Notes under the pieces: model-generated
What the model was told of the DNA's origin: nothing
What the model saw: the letters and a program-made list of their open reading frames with translations, nothing else
The model's database searches: none
Shown here: positions 42,687-51,870 of the stretch, in pieces
How the letters are laid out: each line of letters starts with the position of its first letter
Numbering within the stretch: position 1 is the first letter of the stretch
Program-made: the position numbers and the translations under genes
NCBI RefSeq assembly: GCF_963526985.1
Contig: NZ_CAURPW010000001.1
Coordinates: 124,001-188,000, forward strand
From: an uncultured Campylobacter sp.
GTDB lineage: Bacteria > Campylobacterota > Campylobacteria > Campylobacterales > Campylobacteraceae
Direction: 5' to 3'
DNA: 64,000 nucleotides

Positions 42687-43718
42687 CTACTTAAAAGTGT
42701 CGTTTATTTTACCGCTTTTTCGGCATTTTTCGCGCTCAGCTTCGTTCCTCTTTTTTGCCTCCGCGTCCTTGGTAAACACGCTTTCATCTATCAAAATACT
42801 CGGCAAATTTATCGCGGTCGGGCTATACGAACCGCTAAAACCGCCCAAATCTTGCCCGAATTCCTTTTTGACACGCTCATTTTTACTACTTATATCTCCG
42901 CCAGCGCAGTGAAAGTCCGCTCCGCCATTTAAACAATGGCATTTTATCTCCATATCTTCGTCATATATGCGTTCATCCATAAAGTAAACATTTTTATTTA
43001 AATTTATACTACTGATTGGATTATAAACTAGTGCGGCCAAAATTTTATTGCCGTGTGGATTTGATACCTCCCAGCGCACGGCGCGGATGGAGCTTAGCAT
43101 CACCACGAGCGGTTTTTGCGACTTTTCCAGCGTTACGTTTATTTTGCTGTCCTGTGCGCCGCTTTCATAAACGGCAGCTAGCCAGATACCAAATTTTTGA
43201 TCTTTTAGCTTTGCGGCGATTTCGCTTTGTTTGTAAAATTTTAGTTCATCCTTAAAATTTACCGAAAGCCTAGTCGTGTGCCAGTTGTTAACAAACCAAA
43301 CCTCGATCTTATGTCGTCCTTTACTGAATTTATGCGTTAGCCTCTTGGCTCCGCCGTTTTCGGAGTCAAATATCTGCTCGCCGTCCACCGCGATGCGTAA
43401 ATTTGCCCAGCTAAAATCGGTTAAAATCATCTTTTGCACATCTTGTTTGAAATCGAAATTTCCGACCCAGTAGGCGATAAAATTTTGCGAAGGTATCTTA
43501 TGAAACTCGTCGTAAGGGAAATTTAAATTTACACTTTCGACCGTTTCCGAGAAAACGACGTTTTTTGGGTCGTCCTTGCTTAGGTAAAAGGCCAAAAATT
43601 TACCCGTAGGTATCTGTTTGCCCGCCGTGATTTTGCTTGCCCACTTTTGTGCGTCGTTAGCGTTTGCGTAGGCAAGAAATGCACAAAAAGCTAGAAGAAG
43701 CATCCGTAAAATTTTCAT
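42687..43718 (-). CDS. Secreted protein of unknown function
   Basis: 343 residues with a clear signal peptide (MKILRMLLLAFCAFLAYANA). The mature part has beta-rich segments such as DFSWANLRIAVDGEQIFDSENGG, in parts resembling a PA14- or carbohydrate-binding jelly roll (HKIEVWFVNNWHTTRLSV). Three cysteines near the C terminus (KCHCLNGGADFHC) could bind a metal or form disulfides. No family is firmly recognised. SD AAAGGAG precedes the start. Confidence 0.65.
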   Translation of the reverse strand: MKILRMLLLAFCAFLAYANANDAQKWASKITAGKQIPTGKFLAFYLSKDDPKNVVFSETVESVNLNFPYDEFHKIPSQNFIAYWVGNFDFKQDVQKMILTDFSWANLRIAVDGEQIFDSENGGAKRLTHKFSKGRHKIEVWFVNNWHTTRLSVNFKDELKFYKQSEIAAKLKDQKFGIWLAAVYESGAQDSKINVTLEKSQKPLVVMLSSIRAVRWEVSNPHGNKILAALVYNPISSINLNKNVYFMDERIYDEDMEIKCHCLNGGADFHCAGGDISSKNERVKKEFGQDLGGFSGSYSPTAINLPSILIDESVFTKDAEAKKRNEAEREKCRKSGKINDTFK

Positions 43719-43905
43719 TTTTTCTCCTTTAAATTTTATTTTTCATAGTTTACCAAAACGTAGTTTAATGTTAAATTTTACGTGCGGCTCGGTTGTAAAT
43801 TTTATAGATTTATTTTAGTGTATTTAATTTTTACGCTCGGTTGTAAATTTAGCGTTTAGTTATGTTTGCGACGCGTATAGTAAAGCTAGCCTAGAGAGTG
43901 ATCTC

Positions 43906-44448
43906 GGTTTGGCCGCATTGCTAGGTATTCTTATCGGTATTATGCCTACTTTTTGTGAAATGGGGCGGGGAATTTCCGTTGCCGCCGCGCAGCCCCAAAG
44001 ATATGTTTGACGCCGCTTGCGGTCCGGAGAGTCTTATTAGGGCGGCGGATCAGACCAAATTGCTCGCGAAATTTTCTAAACTCGCCGTACGTGTCTTTAC
44101 GCGATTATTTGGATGTTATAGGGCCCGTACACCGCGATTTACGAGTTTGCCGGGCATGCGTTTAACTACGTGCATTTTACGCATATTTTATTTTCGATCG
44201 TTTTTGTGGTAGCCTACTGCGTGCTTGCGGAAAAATTCCCAAAAATCACGCTTTGGCAAGGCGTTGCGGCCGGTATTTTAGTTAATATCGCCGTTCACGT
44301 GATTACTTTGCCTATCCTCGGCCTTACGCCGCCGCTTTTAACGCTGCCTTGGTACAAGCACGTTTCTGAGTTTGTCGGACACGCGCTATATTTGGTTTAC
44401 CGAGCTTATAAGGCGAGATTTGCGAAATCGCATCACGCACGGGCCTGA
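43906..44448 (+). pseudogene. yagU: Broken yagU (DUF1440) gene
   Basis: The pieces of a YagU-type inner-membrane protein lie in order but in changing frames: GLAALLGILIGIM at 43906, then VKWGGEFPLPPRSPKDMFDAACGPESLIRAA (43955 on, split here as VKWGGEFPLPP and RSPKDMFDAACGPES), then YVSLRDYLDVIG near 44091, then FAGHAFNYVHFTHILFSIVF near 44144 to LPWYKHVSEFVGHALY at the end. At least three frame changes are needed, so no full product can be made. YagU in E. coli affects acid resistance. A sequencing artefact is less likely given several separate breaks. Confidence 0.85.
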
Positions 44449-45024
44449 TCCGACTGATTGCTGCGATTCTTGCTGCTCGAAATAGCTTTATTTTCCGCCT
44501 AAATTCCGGGCGGAATTTTATCATTTTTTAAAATTTAAATTTATTTGACCCTCTTTTACCTTAAGTAGATACGATTTTATCAAGCTTCTATCCAAAATGT
44601 TTTACGAGTTGCTTTGGTAGCTTATCCGCAAATTTACCGATATTGCGGGTAGTGCGGGTTTGTTTTAAAGGCTATAAAAGTCCAAAAACGGCGTAAATTT
44701 ATTGCTTTGCTTATGGCGATTTAGTGCTAGAATTAGCCGATCCTTACGAATTTGATCGTGATTTTTGTATATGGATTTAAGGGGCTGCATTTGTACGGCG
44801 GCGAACTTGTTTAATTTTTGCTTGTAGACAAAACGCTTTTGCTAAATTTTATCTGTTATAGATTTAAAAATAGCCGCATAAAATAGCGTAAAACGGGGGG
44901 GGGTAAAGCATAAATTTTTTGGTCAAATACGGTGATAGATTTATCGGCTATTTTAAACTTAAAAACAATATTTAAGTAGCATAAAAATAGAGCGAGCAAG
45001 CCCGAGGCGTATCGAGAGCTAAAT
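44449..45024. other. Non-coding spacer with a nine-G tract
   Basis: No gene is supported. A run of nine G at 44895-44903 resembles Campylobacter phase-variation tracts, but no open frame crosses it on either strand for a useful distance. It could be the relic of a decayed contingency gene. Confidence 0.4.
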
Positions 45025-46917
45025 TTAGCCCTCGATGTAGTTTTTGAGTTTTCTACCGACTTTTGGGTGTTTTAGCTTTTTGATAGCAGAGCTTTCGATC
45101 TGGCGGACGCGCTCTCTGGTTACGTTTAGCTCTTTGCCGATCTCTTCTAGAGTGCGGTCGCTCTCGTCGTCGAGTAAGCCAAATCTCATCCTGATAACGG
45201 CTTTTTCGCGTTCGTTCAGCTGATCTAGCACCTCGTCTATCTGCTCTTTTAAGTCGTTTTTTAGTATATGATCCATCGGGCTTAGCGAGTTTCTGTCCTC
45301 GACGAAATCCCCGAATTTACCGTCGTCTTCGTTGCCGATCGGAGCTTCTAGGCTGATAGGCTCTTTGGTGATTTTTATGACCTGTTTTATCTTGTCCGCA
45401 CTTAGTCCGACCTCTTTTGCTATGACGCTTATATCCGGTTCCTTGCCCTCTTCTTGGAGATATTTGCGGTTGATTTTGTTGATACGATTTATCGTTTCTA
45501 TCATATGGATAGGGATACGTATCGTACGAGCCTGATCGGCGATGGCGCGGCTGATGGCCTGGCGTATCCACCACGTCGCATAGGTCGAAAATTTATAGCC
45601 TTTTTTATACTCAAATTTATCAACCGCTTTCATTAGGCCGATATTGCCCTCTTGGATGAGATCTAAAAACGGTAACCCGCGGTTCGTATAACGCTTGGCT
45701 ATGCTTACGACTAGGCGCAAATTCGACTTCGCCATCCTGGCTTTTGCTTCGTCGGAGATCTTTTTACCGCGTTTTATTTGCTCCAAAATTTCTTTTAAAA
45801 GTACCGGATCAAGGTTAAATCCGCTCTTGCTAGCCTCTTTTGTCGCAAATAGTTTTTTTATCTCCACGTAGGTTGAGACCATCGTAGCCTCGGGAACCCT
45901 CGCGATGATGTCGTCTTTGCTTAGCTTGATAATATCTTTTAGGATCGATTTATGATTTTTCTTTAGTTCGTCGCTAAACATCGGCAGCTTATACTCGAGT
46001 CTTTTTAGCTCTCTATCAAATTCATCGTCGCTTTTTAGCGCCGTTTCCATTGATTTTACTATCTCGGTTATGAGCTTGCTCGTCGGACCTAGATCCATTA
46101 GTTTGTCTTTTAAAATTTTCTTTTTAAACGCGAGCGTAAGCTTGGCTAAAAATTCATCCTCTATCTCAGCGTCATTTTGTTTATTCGCCGTTTTTAGCCA
46201 CTCTTTTTTTGCTTTTTCTAGAGCCTTAAAGCTCTCGATTACTTTTTCGGCTCGCTTGTCGTCTTTTTTGCTATGCTTTTTAGGCTTTGTTTCCTTCTCT
46301 TCGCCGTCTTCGCCATCGTTTTCTATATCTTCGTCTTCTTCCTCTTCGTCGATATCTTCACTTTCACCGTCGCTACCTTCGCCTTCGTCGTCAAAACTTC
46401 TAAAAAGCTCTTTTACGCGGCGTTCTCGGTTGATTAGCGGTTCTTTGTAGTCTAAGATAAAGTCGATAAGATACGGCACCGAGCAAAACGCGTCGATGAT
46501 TATATCTTCGCCGAGTTCGATTTTTTTACTGATTTCGACTTCTTCTTCTTTGGTTAGTAGCGCGATTTGACCCATCTCGCGTAGATACATACGCACTGGA
46601 CTGTCCGAGCGCGACCACTCGAGCAAGTCGTTTTCGTTTGCGAGGTCGAATTCCTCTTCGAGATTATCATCGGCTAACTTCGCCAACTCTTCGCGGCGTT
46701 TTTTTGCGTCCTCGATATTTCGCATTTTTGCGATTTCGGCGGAGGTTATGAGTTTTACTTTATTTGCTTTAGCTAGAGCCTCTATTTTTTTAGCGACCAT
46801 GGCCGTAGGAGCTTTGTCTAAAAATTTAACCAGTTTTTCATACGTGACATAGCCTTTTGCGTTTTCCTTAAAAAGCTCTTCGACCTGCGTCAATGCTTCT
46901 TTTTTTGCAGTACTCAT
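45025..46917 (-). CDS. rpoD: Primary sigma factor sigma-70
   Basis: 630 residues. Region 1.1 is at the N terminus, region 1.2-2 includes DSPVRMYLREMG and later RLVVSIAKRYTNRGLPFLDLIQEGN with the -10-reading GYKFSTYATWWIRQAI, and region 4 ends with the helix-turn-helix VTRERVRQIESSAIKKL. A very acidic stretch (about 185-225, EDIDEEEEDEDIENDGEDGEE in part) lies in the non-conserved region. One gene, own promoter. Confidence 0.98.
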   Translation of the reverse strand: MSTAKKEALTQVEELFKENAKGYVTYEKLVKFLDKAPTAMVAKKIEALAKANKVKLITSAEIAKMRNIEDAKKRREELAKLADDNLEEEFDLANENDLLEWSRSDSPVRMYLREMGQIALLTKEEEVEISKKIELGEDIIIDAFCSVPYLIDFILDYKEPLINRERRVKELFRSFDDEGEGSDGESEDIDEEEEDEDIENDGEDGEEKETKPKKHSKKDDKRAEKVIESFKALEKAKKEWLKTANKQNDAEIEDEFLAKLTLAFKKKILKDKLMDLGPTSKLITEIVKSMETALKSDDEFDRELKRLEYKLPMFSDELKKNHKSILKDIIKLSKDDIIARVPEATMVSTYVEIKKLFATKEASKSGFNLDPVLLKEILEQIKRGKKISDEAKARMAKSNLRLVVSIAKRYTNRGLPFLDLIQEGNIGLMKAVDKFEYKKGYKFSTYATWWIRQAISRAIADQARTIRIPIHMIETINRINKINRKYLQEEGKEPDISVIAKEVGLSADKIKQVIKITKEPISLEAPIGNEDDGKFGDFVEDRNSLSPMDHILKNDLKEQIDEVLDQLNEREKAVIRMRFGLLDDESDRTLEEIGKELNVTRERVRQIESSAIKKLKHPKVGRKLKNYIEG

Positions 46918-46947
46918 TGGGGATTCCTTTTTTTGTAGAAAAAACGG

Positions 46948-46953
46948 ATTATA
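46948..46953 (-). promoter_or_regulatory. -10 of rpoD
   Basis: On the minus strand GGGTATAATCCG, 31 bases before the start, preceded by alternating A- and T-rich runs in place of a -35, the usual Campylobacter pattern. Confidence 0.6.
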
Positions 46954-47163
46954 CCCAAATTTTTTTAAATTTTGATAAAAATATGAAAAATAGGGCGTTT
47001 TAGTTTGTTAAATGCAGCCTTTAAATTTTACGCTTTTGTCGGTATAAGTTTGGCCGATTTGCGGCGCTTAAAGTAAAACTCGCTAAATTTAACGAAAAAA
47101 TTTGAGTTTAGTTTAGCGTGCGAGCCGGAAAGGGCTTTTAATGCTATATCTCGTAAAATTCGT

Positions 47164-48075
47164 CTATTTCGGGCTTACGACCTTGTCGCCGTTTATGAGC
47201 TTTAGACTATCTTTTGCGTCAAATTGCGTCGCGTACTTTTTGAGATTTTCGCACGAGGTTTGTAATTTTTCTTGCCTACAAACGCCGTTTTTTAGTAGAA
47301 ATTTAACCATATCCTCGCTATCTAAAACGGCGGCTAGTTTTGTAAAAATTTCCAGCTCTTTGGCCTCAAATTCGCTAAGCGGTTTAAATTTTAAAAGCTC
47401 TTCTAGGTAGCGCATTTTATCGTGGTAAAACTCGGTAAATTTTGCGGTTTTTGCAAACTGCCTTATTTTTGGATCAAGCGGAGCGTTTGCGATCGGCGAG
47501 GCGCCGTTTCGACCCATAAAAATAGCTATCCCGCCGGCCACGCAAAGCATCGTTTCTTTGTCGCCGCGCGCGCCTTTGCTAAGAAGGTGGCTAAAAATCT
47601 CAAACGCCTCGGCATTGCAAGCCGTGCGCAAAAGCTCTGGCGAGCCGATATCCGCGCCGTTTGCTACGAGTAGGTCGATGAGGCGTATCGCTTCTTTTTG
47701 ATCGAATTTATATTTACCCTCGGGATCTATGCCAAGTGCGATAATTGCATCAAGAGGGCTAAAAATCATAAATTTATAGTTTAAATCGGGCTTAAATTTG
47801 AGCGCCTTTTTTATGCGTTCAAAGTCGAATTCACCCGTTTTTATGATTTTTACATTGTAGATAAACGGCGAAAAAAGGCGGTCGTTAAATTCGCCGTATT
47901 CCTCGTTTACGCGGTGCGGGTTTTGCGATAAAAACTCCAAAATTTGATCGAGCCCCGCGTCTATTTGCTTGCTCGTGGCATTTTTGTCGAAAAAAATCTC
48001 AAAACGAGGCTCCGGTAAATTTGAAGCAAATAAAATTTGAGCCAAAATCATAAATATAACGGCGTACTTTTTCAT
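47164..48075 (-). CDS. Secreted ankyrin-like repeat protein
   Basis: 303 residues with a signal peptide (MKKYAVIFMILAQILFAS). The middle has ankyrin-type units: SPLDAIIALGID, AIRLIDLLVANGADIGSPELLRTACN and AEAFEIFSHLLSKGA, then later MVKFLLKNGV, spaced by about 35-60 residues. Such periplasmic proteins are often binding partners or protectors against catalase or toxin; no function can be assigned here. It is a single gene. Confidence 0.65.
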   Translation of the reverse strand: MKKYAVIFMILAQILFASNLPEPRFEIFFDKNATSKQIDAGLDQILEFLSQNPHRVNEEYGEFNDRLFSPFIYNVKIIKTGEFDFERIKKALKFKPDLNYKFMIFSPLDAIIALGIDPEGKYKFDQKEAIRLIDLLVANGADIGSPELLRTACNAEAFEIFSHLLSKGARGDKETMLCVAGGIAIFMGRNGASPIANAPLDPKIRQFAKTAKFTEFYHDKMRYLEELLKFKPLSEFEAKELEIFTKLAAVLDSEDMVKFLLKNGVCRQEKLQTSCENLKKYATQFDAKDSLKLINGDKVVSPK

Positions 48076-48214
48076 AAATCATCCTAAATTTACGGCTTTT
48101 ACGAGGCGATCAAATTTGCTCGCGGTAAATTTGGCTCAAATTTTAGCTGAAAAGTTTGTCAAATTTACGCGCGCGGCAAAATTTATGATAAAACGGCGTT
48201 TAAATCGCCGCTTT

Positions 48215-48886
48215 TTACCTCTCGTTATCTAGCGTCTCTTGCATTTTCGCCCTTGCGTTTTCTAGCCACTCGGGCTCGGCGGTGTCGATAAGATCTAGGC
48301 AGATGATTTTGATTTTGCCGTTTTTAAAGCTAAAGCTCTTCACGTCCATTATGTCCGAGCCAACGATCACGACTGGTTGGATTTTTAGATTTAGCTTGTC
48401 GGCGATGATTTTTGCGCCGCCTTTAAACGGCAAAAGCTCCTTTGAGTGCGAGCGCGTTCCTTCCGGGAAAATCGCCAGTACGCGCCCCTTTTCGACGCGG
48501 TCCTGCGCGTCTTTTACGAGCTTGATGAGCGAGCGTTTATTTTCGCGCTCGACCGAGATCATCTGCGGCACGTGGATGATCTGTCCGATGACGGGCAGGT
48601 CGGCGATCTCTTTTTTGGCGATCCAGCAGAGATTTTTAGGATATATTTCTTCTAAAACGACGATATCTAGCATGCTTTGGTGGTTCATGATGATCATATT
48701 CGCGCGCTCGTCGAATTTGCCGACGACTTCGAGCGAGTAAAAACCGAAAAATCGCTGACTCCTGCCCCAAAATTTCCTTACGGCGTGGATATGCTTTTTG
48801 AAAAGCCACATGAAAAACACGACCAAAAGTATGCTGATCAGAAACTCGACCGCGAAATACGCGGCCTTTATCCTAGAAAATATCAT
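48215..48886 (-). CDS. plsC: 1-acyl-sn-glycerol-3-phosphate acyltransferase
   Basis: Adds the second acyl chain in phosphatidic acid synthesis. 223 residues; N-terminal membrane helix (about 10-28), the catalytic NHQSMLD (about 68-74, NHx4D) and the acceptor-binding FPEGTRSHSK (about 140). It overlaps the SH3-domain gene by 14 bases; the same neighbours occur in C. jejuni (Cj0515-Cj0516). Confidence 0.93.
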   Translation of the reverse strand: MIFSRIKAAYFAVEFLISILLVVFFMWLFKKHIHAVRKFWGRSQRFFGFYSLEVVGKFDERANMIIMNHQSMLDIVVLEEIYPKNLCWIAKKEIADLPVIGQIIHVPQMISVERENKRSLIKLVKDAQDRVEKGRVLAIFPEGTRSHSKELLPFKGGAKIIADKLNLKIQPVVIVGSDIMDVKSFSFKNGKIKIICLDLIDTAEPEWLENARAKMQETLDNER

Positions 48887-50225
48887 CTTTTTTCACCCAG
48901 CCTATCTTGCCGTCGTCTAGTAAAATTTTGACGTAGTCCTCGCGTTCGCCGAGGATCTCGACCTTTTGCTGCGCTTTTGAGGTGTAAAACACGCTCGAGT
49001 TTTGCGTAGGTAAAATTTTTACGTTTATATTTTGTTTTAGCGTAGCGCCGCCAAACGGGTTGTAGCTGTAAAGGATATAAGCTCCAAGGCCTACTACAAC
49101 GATGAGGAATATCGCATCTCGCTTAAACAAAAACGTGACCAAAAATATACCAAAAAGCGCGTAAACTCCGATATTTTTGTAAATTTCAAATTTGCTTTGC
49201 TTTGGATTTAGCCCGATTTGCGTGCTGATCTCGTCGTCCTCCACGACTACCGGGAGCGAAAAGCTCACGAAATCTTTTTTAGCGAGACTAAAGTAGTTAA
49301 AATCGATCGAGGTTTTTTCGGGCGAAAATATTGCGAAATAATATCCGCTTTGTGCGTCAAATTCGCCGCTCGTGGAGTCCACGCCTTGTTTGATAATGTC
49401 CTTATCCTCGATGAAAAAGTCCGCGATGTTGCCTTTTTGCGCATTTACTTCGACGATCATGATGAGATTTTTGTCGTCAAATTTGTTGGTTTTGTATTTT
49501 TTGACTTCGAGGTTTTGAGCGACGACGTGGTTGTATTTCTCGCCGCTTTTTAGCGCTACGATTTTAGGCAGCGAAAGCGTCAAATTTGCCGTCTGGAAAA
49601 ACTCGCCGTTGCGCTTTAAATTTACCGTGATTTTTGGATTTTTCACCGCTTGGGCAGAGGCCTCGGCGTAAATTTGAGCCTTGTAAACCCCTTTACCGTC
49701 GTTATCCCAGCGCAAATTTGAGCTTAGCCATTTTAGGTTTTCGGTTTCGGGCAAGATGGTTTGCAGATCTACCGCGATATTATCCTGGATATCGACCGAG
49801 AGCGTAAAGCTAAAAATTTGCCCGACGTAGACTTGCTTCGGCGCGTTTAGAGCCTTGATGATGATATCGTTTGGCTGTACGCGCTCGTATAGTTGACTGT
49901 CTTTTAAATTTAGCTCTGGCTCGTTGGTGGGTGCGATATTTTGCGGGATAGGCTGGCGCAGATGCGTGCCGCCTTGGTTGCTTACGGTTTGGCTTTGCGT
50001 TGCGGGGGTTCTGTTTTGAGTAGCCGCGCTTTGCGTCTGGCTCGGAGTTCTATTTTCAGCACTCGGCGCTCTGTTTTGTAAATTTGGCTTTTGTGCGGGC
50101 GTTTGCGGAGCAGACTTGATCACTTTTTGGCTTTGCTCGTCGCCCATCATATCAAATACGCTAGGCTCGGTGGCTGTGCAAGCTAAAACAAATACAGTAA
50201 AAAAGGCTAAAAAGGGCTTTAGCAA
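48873..50225 (-). CDS. Membrane protein with BatD-like and SH3 domains
   Basis: 450 residues. A lipoprotein-like or signal start (LKPFLAFFTVFVLACTATEP, lipobox-like VLAC) is followed by a Gln/Thr/Asn-rich spacer (about 35-95), a beta-rich region resembling BatD/oxygen-tolerance proteins (about 105-330), two membrane helices (about 350-392) and a C-terminal bacterial SH3 domain ending DGKIGWVKKDDIF. The C. jejuni counterpart is Cj0515. An envelope role is likely. It overlaps purQ by seven bases. Confidence 0.65.
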   Translation of the reverse strand: MLKPFLAFFTVFVLACTATEPSVFDMMGDEQSQKVIKSAPQTPAQKPNLQNRAPSAENRTPSQTQSAATQNRTPATQSQTVSNQGGTHLRQPIPQNIAPTNEPELNLKDSQLYERVQPNDIIIKALNAPKQVYVGQIFSFTLSVDIQDNIAVDLQTILPETENLKWLSSNLRWDNDGKGVYKAQIYAEASAQAVKNPKITVNLKRNGEFFQTANLTLSLPKIVALKSGEKYNHVVAQNLEVKKYKTNKFDDKNLIMIVEVNAQKGNIADFFIEDKDIIKQGVDSTSGEFDAQSGYYFAIFSPEKTSIDFNYFSLAKKDFVSFSLPVVVEDDEISTQIGLNPKQSKFEIYKNIGVYALFGIFLVTFLFKRDAIFLIVVVGLGAYILYSYNPFGGATLKQNINVKILPTQNSSVFYTSKAQQKVEILGEREDYVKILLDDGKIGWVKKDDIF

Positions 50226-50884
50226 ACTAGCCCTTTTAGCATCTTTAGTCCATCGTCCGTACCCAAAAACTTCTCGCAGGCGCGCTCAGGGTGAGGCATG
50301 AGACCGAATATCTTTTTGCTCTTATCGCAAATTCCCGCTACCTCGTCAACTGAGCCGTTTGGATTTAGCGCGGCGCCGTTTGCATCGCAGTATTTTAGCA
50401 ATACCTGATCGTTGTCGTAGAGGCCTTTTAGCGTCGCTTCATCGGCATAAAAGTTGCCCTCGCCGTGAGCGACCGGGATGTTTACGATCTCGCCGACGCT
50501 TAAATTTGAGAGAAATTTATTTGCGTTTGAGATCACTTTTAGGCGATGATATTTTGAGACGAAGCTTAAATTTTCGTTTCGTCTCATCGCGCCCGCGAGT
50601 AGTTTTAGCTCGCACAGCATCTGAAATCCATTGCAAATGCCAAGCACGTATCCGCCTTTTTGGGCGTGTTTTACGACTGCGCTCATTGCGGGGCTAAATT
50701 TAGCGATAGCCGCCGTGCGCAGGTAGTCACCGTAGCTAAAACCGCCCGGAAGTACGATTAGATCGGCGTTTATCTCGCTTTCTTTGTGCCAGATTATCTG
50801 CGTCTGGCAACCCAAAAGCTCAAAAGCGTACTTTGTATCTTGCTCGCAGTTCGTGCCTGGAAACAAAACGATGGCGACTTTCAT
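50219..50884 (-). CDS. purQ: FGAM synthase glutaminase subunit
   Basis: Supplies ammonia for phosphoribosylformylglycinamidine synthesis. The start at 50884 (MKVAIVLFPGTNCEQD) overlaps the purS stop as ATGA and is preferred over an ATG five codons upstream. The glutaminase nucleophile is in LGICNGFQML (about 81-90), and the His-Glu pair is in MPHPERACE. The 221 residues fit. The large subunit purL is not in the window. Confidence 0.95.
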   Translation of the reverse strand: MKVAIVLFPGTNCEQDTKYAFELLGCQTQIIWHKESEINADLIVLPGGFSYGDYLRTAAIAKFSPAMSAVVKHAQKGGYVLGICNGFQMLCELKLLAGAMRRNENLSFVSKYHRLKVISNANKFLSNLSVGEIVNIPVAHGEGNFYADEATLKGLYDNDQVLLKYCDANGAALNPNGSVDEVAGICDKSKKIFGLMPHPERACEKFLGTDDGLKMLKGLVC

Positions 50885-51141
50885 TTTGCGCTCTCGCATT
50901 TATCGTTCAAATTTATCTCGTAGTCCTCGATGACGGTGTTTGCGAGTAGTTCCTCGCACATTTTAGTTAGCTCCTTGCGCGCTTCGTCTTTGCTTGCGGC
51001 GTTTATATCCAGCACGATTTGTTTGCCTATTCGCACGCCGCTTACGTTGTTAAATCCAAGCGAGCCGAGCGCGTGCTCGACCGCCTTTCCTTGCGGATCT
51101 AAAACGCCGTTTTTTAAGGATACGTTGATGATAGCTTTCAT
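50881..51141 (-). CDS. purS: FGAM synthase subunit PurS
   Basis: A small structural subunit that joins PurQ and PurL. 86 residues with MKAIINVSLKNGVLDPQGKAVEHAL, in parts (VSLKNGVLDPQG) typical of PurS. One base separates it from purC and it overlaps purQ, forming purC-purS-purQ. Confidence 0.94.
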   Translation of the reverse strand: MKAIINVSLKNGVLDPQGKAVEHALGSLGFNNVSGVRIGKQIVLDINAASKDEARKELTKMCEELLANTVIEDYEINLNDKCESAK

Positions 51142-51142
51142 T

Positions 51143-51859
51143 TTAAACCTTAGATAAAATTCTTTTTAAAACTTCTTCGTAGGCGACTTTTACACTACCG
51201 AGATCCTGGCGAAATCTATCTTTGTCGAGCTTTTCGTTTGTAGTCGCGTCCCAAAAGCGGCAGCTATCCGGACTGATCTCGTCTGCTAGCAGGATATTTC
51301 CGTCCTTATCGACGCCGAATTCGACTTTAAAATCGACCAATTTTAAATTTCTGTCTGCGAAAAATTTAAAGAGTATCGCGTTTATCTCGCGGCCCATATG
51401 TTTTAGTCTATCAAGGTCGTTTTCGCTCTTAACTAAGCCCATGATTAGGCAGTGTTCGTCGTTTACGAGCGGATCGTGCAGATCGTCGTTTTTGTAGTAA
51501 AACTCTACCAATGGAAACGACAAAACCGTGCCTTCTTTTATCGCGAGGCGCTTTGTTAGCGAGCCGGTGGCGATGTTTCTCACGACTACTTCAAGCGGGA
51601 TGATTTCGCATTTTTTCACGAGCTGTTCGGTGTCGCTTAGAGTTTCGACCAGGTGAGTCGGGATACCTTTTTCTTTTAAAAGATGAAAAAGCTGCGTCGA
51701 AATTTTGTTATTTAACGCGCCTTTGCCGGCTTCATTGCCTCTTTTTTGCGCATCAAAGGCGGTTAGGTCGTCTTTAAATTCCGCTATTAGCAAGTTCGCA
51801 TCGTCCGTTGCGAACATCTTTTTTCCCTTGCCCTCGTAGATCAGCTCTTTTTTTTGCAT
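51143..51859 (-). CDS. purC: SAICAR synthase
   Basis: Joins aspartate to CAIR in purine synthesis. 238 residues with LIYEGKGKKMF at the start, EVVVRNIATGSL (about 83-94) and DEISPDSCRFW (about 196-206). It has an SD (AAGGAGTG) and lies 11 bases after ctpA, so ctpA-purC-purS-purQ may be one transcript. Confidence 0.96.
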   Translation of the reverse strand: MQKKELIYEGKGKKMFATDDANLLIAEFKDDLTAFDAQKRGNEAGKGALNNKISTQLFHLLKEKGIPTHLVETLSDTEQLVKKCEIIPLEVVVRNIATGSLTKRLAIKEGTVLSFPLVEFYYKNDDLHDPLVNDEHCLIMGLVKSENDLDRLKHMGREINAILFKFFADRNLKLVDFKVEFGVDKDGNILLADEISPDSCRFWDATTNEKLDKDRFRQDLGSVKVAYEEVLKRILSKV

Positions 51860-51870
51860 TTTTGCACTCC

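Noticed and set aside
44895..44903. Nine-G tract as an active phase-variation switch
   Set aside because: No reading frame of useful length crosses it on either strand, so no gene could be switched.
45025..46917. The acidic run in RpoD as an AAATTT-type insertion
   Set aside because: Its DNA is GAA/GAT-rich rather than AAATTT-rich, and acidic runs are usual in the non-conserved region of sigma-70.
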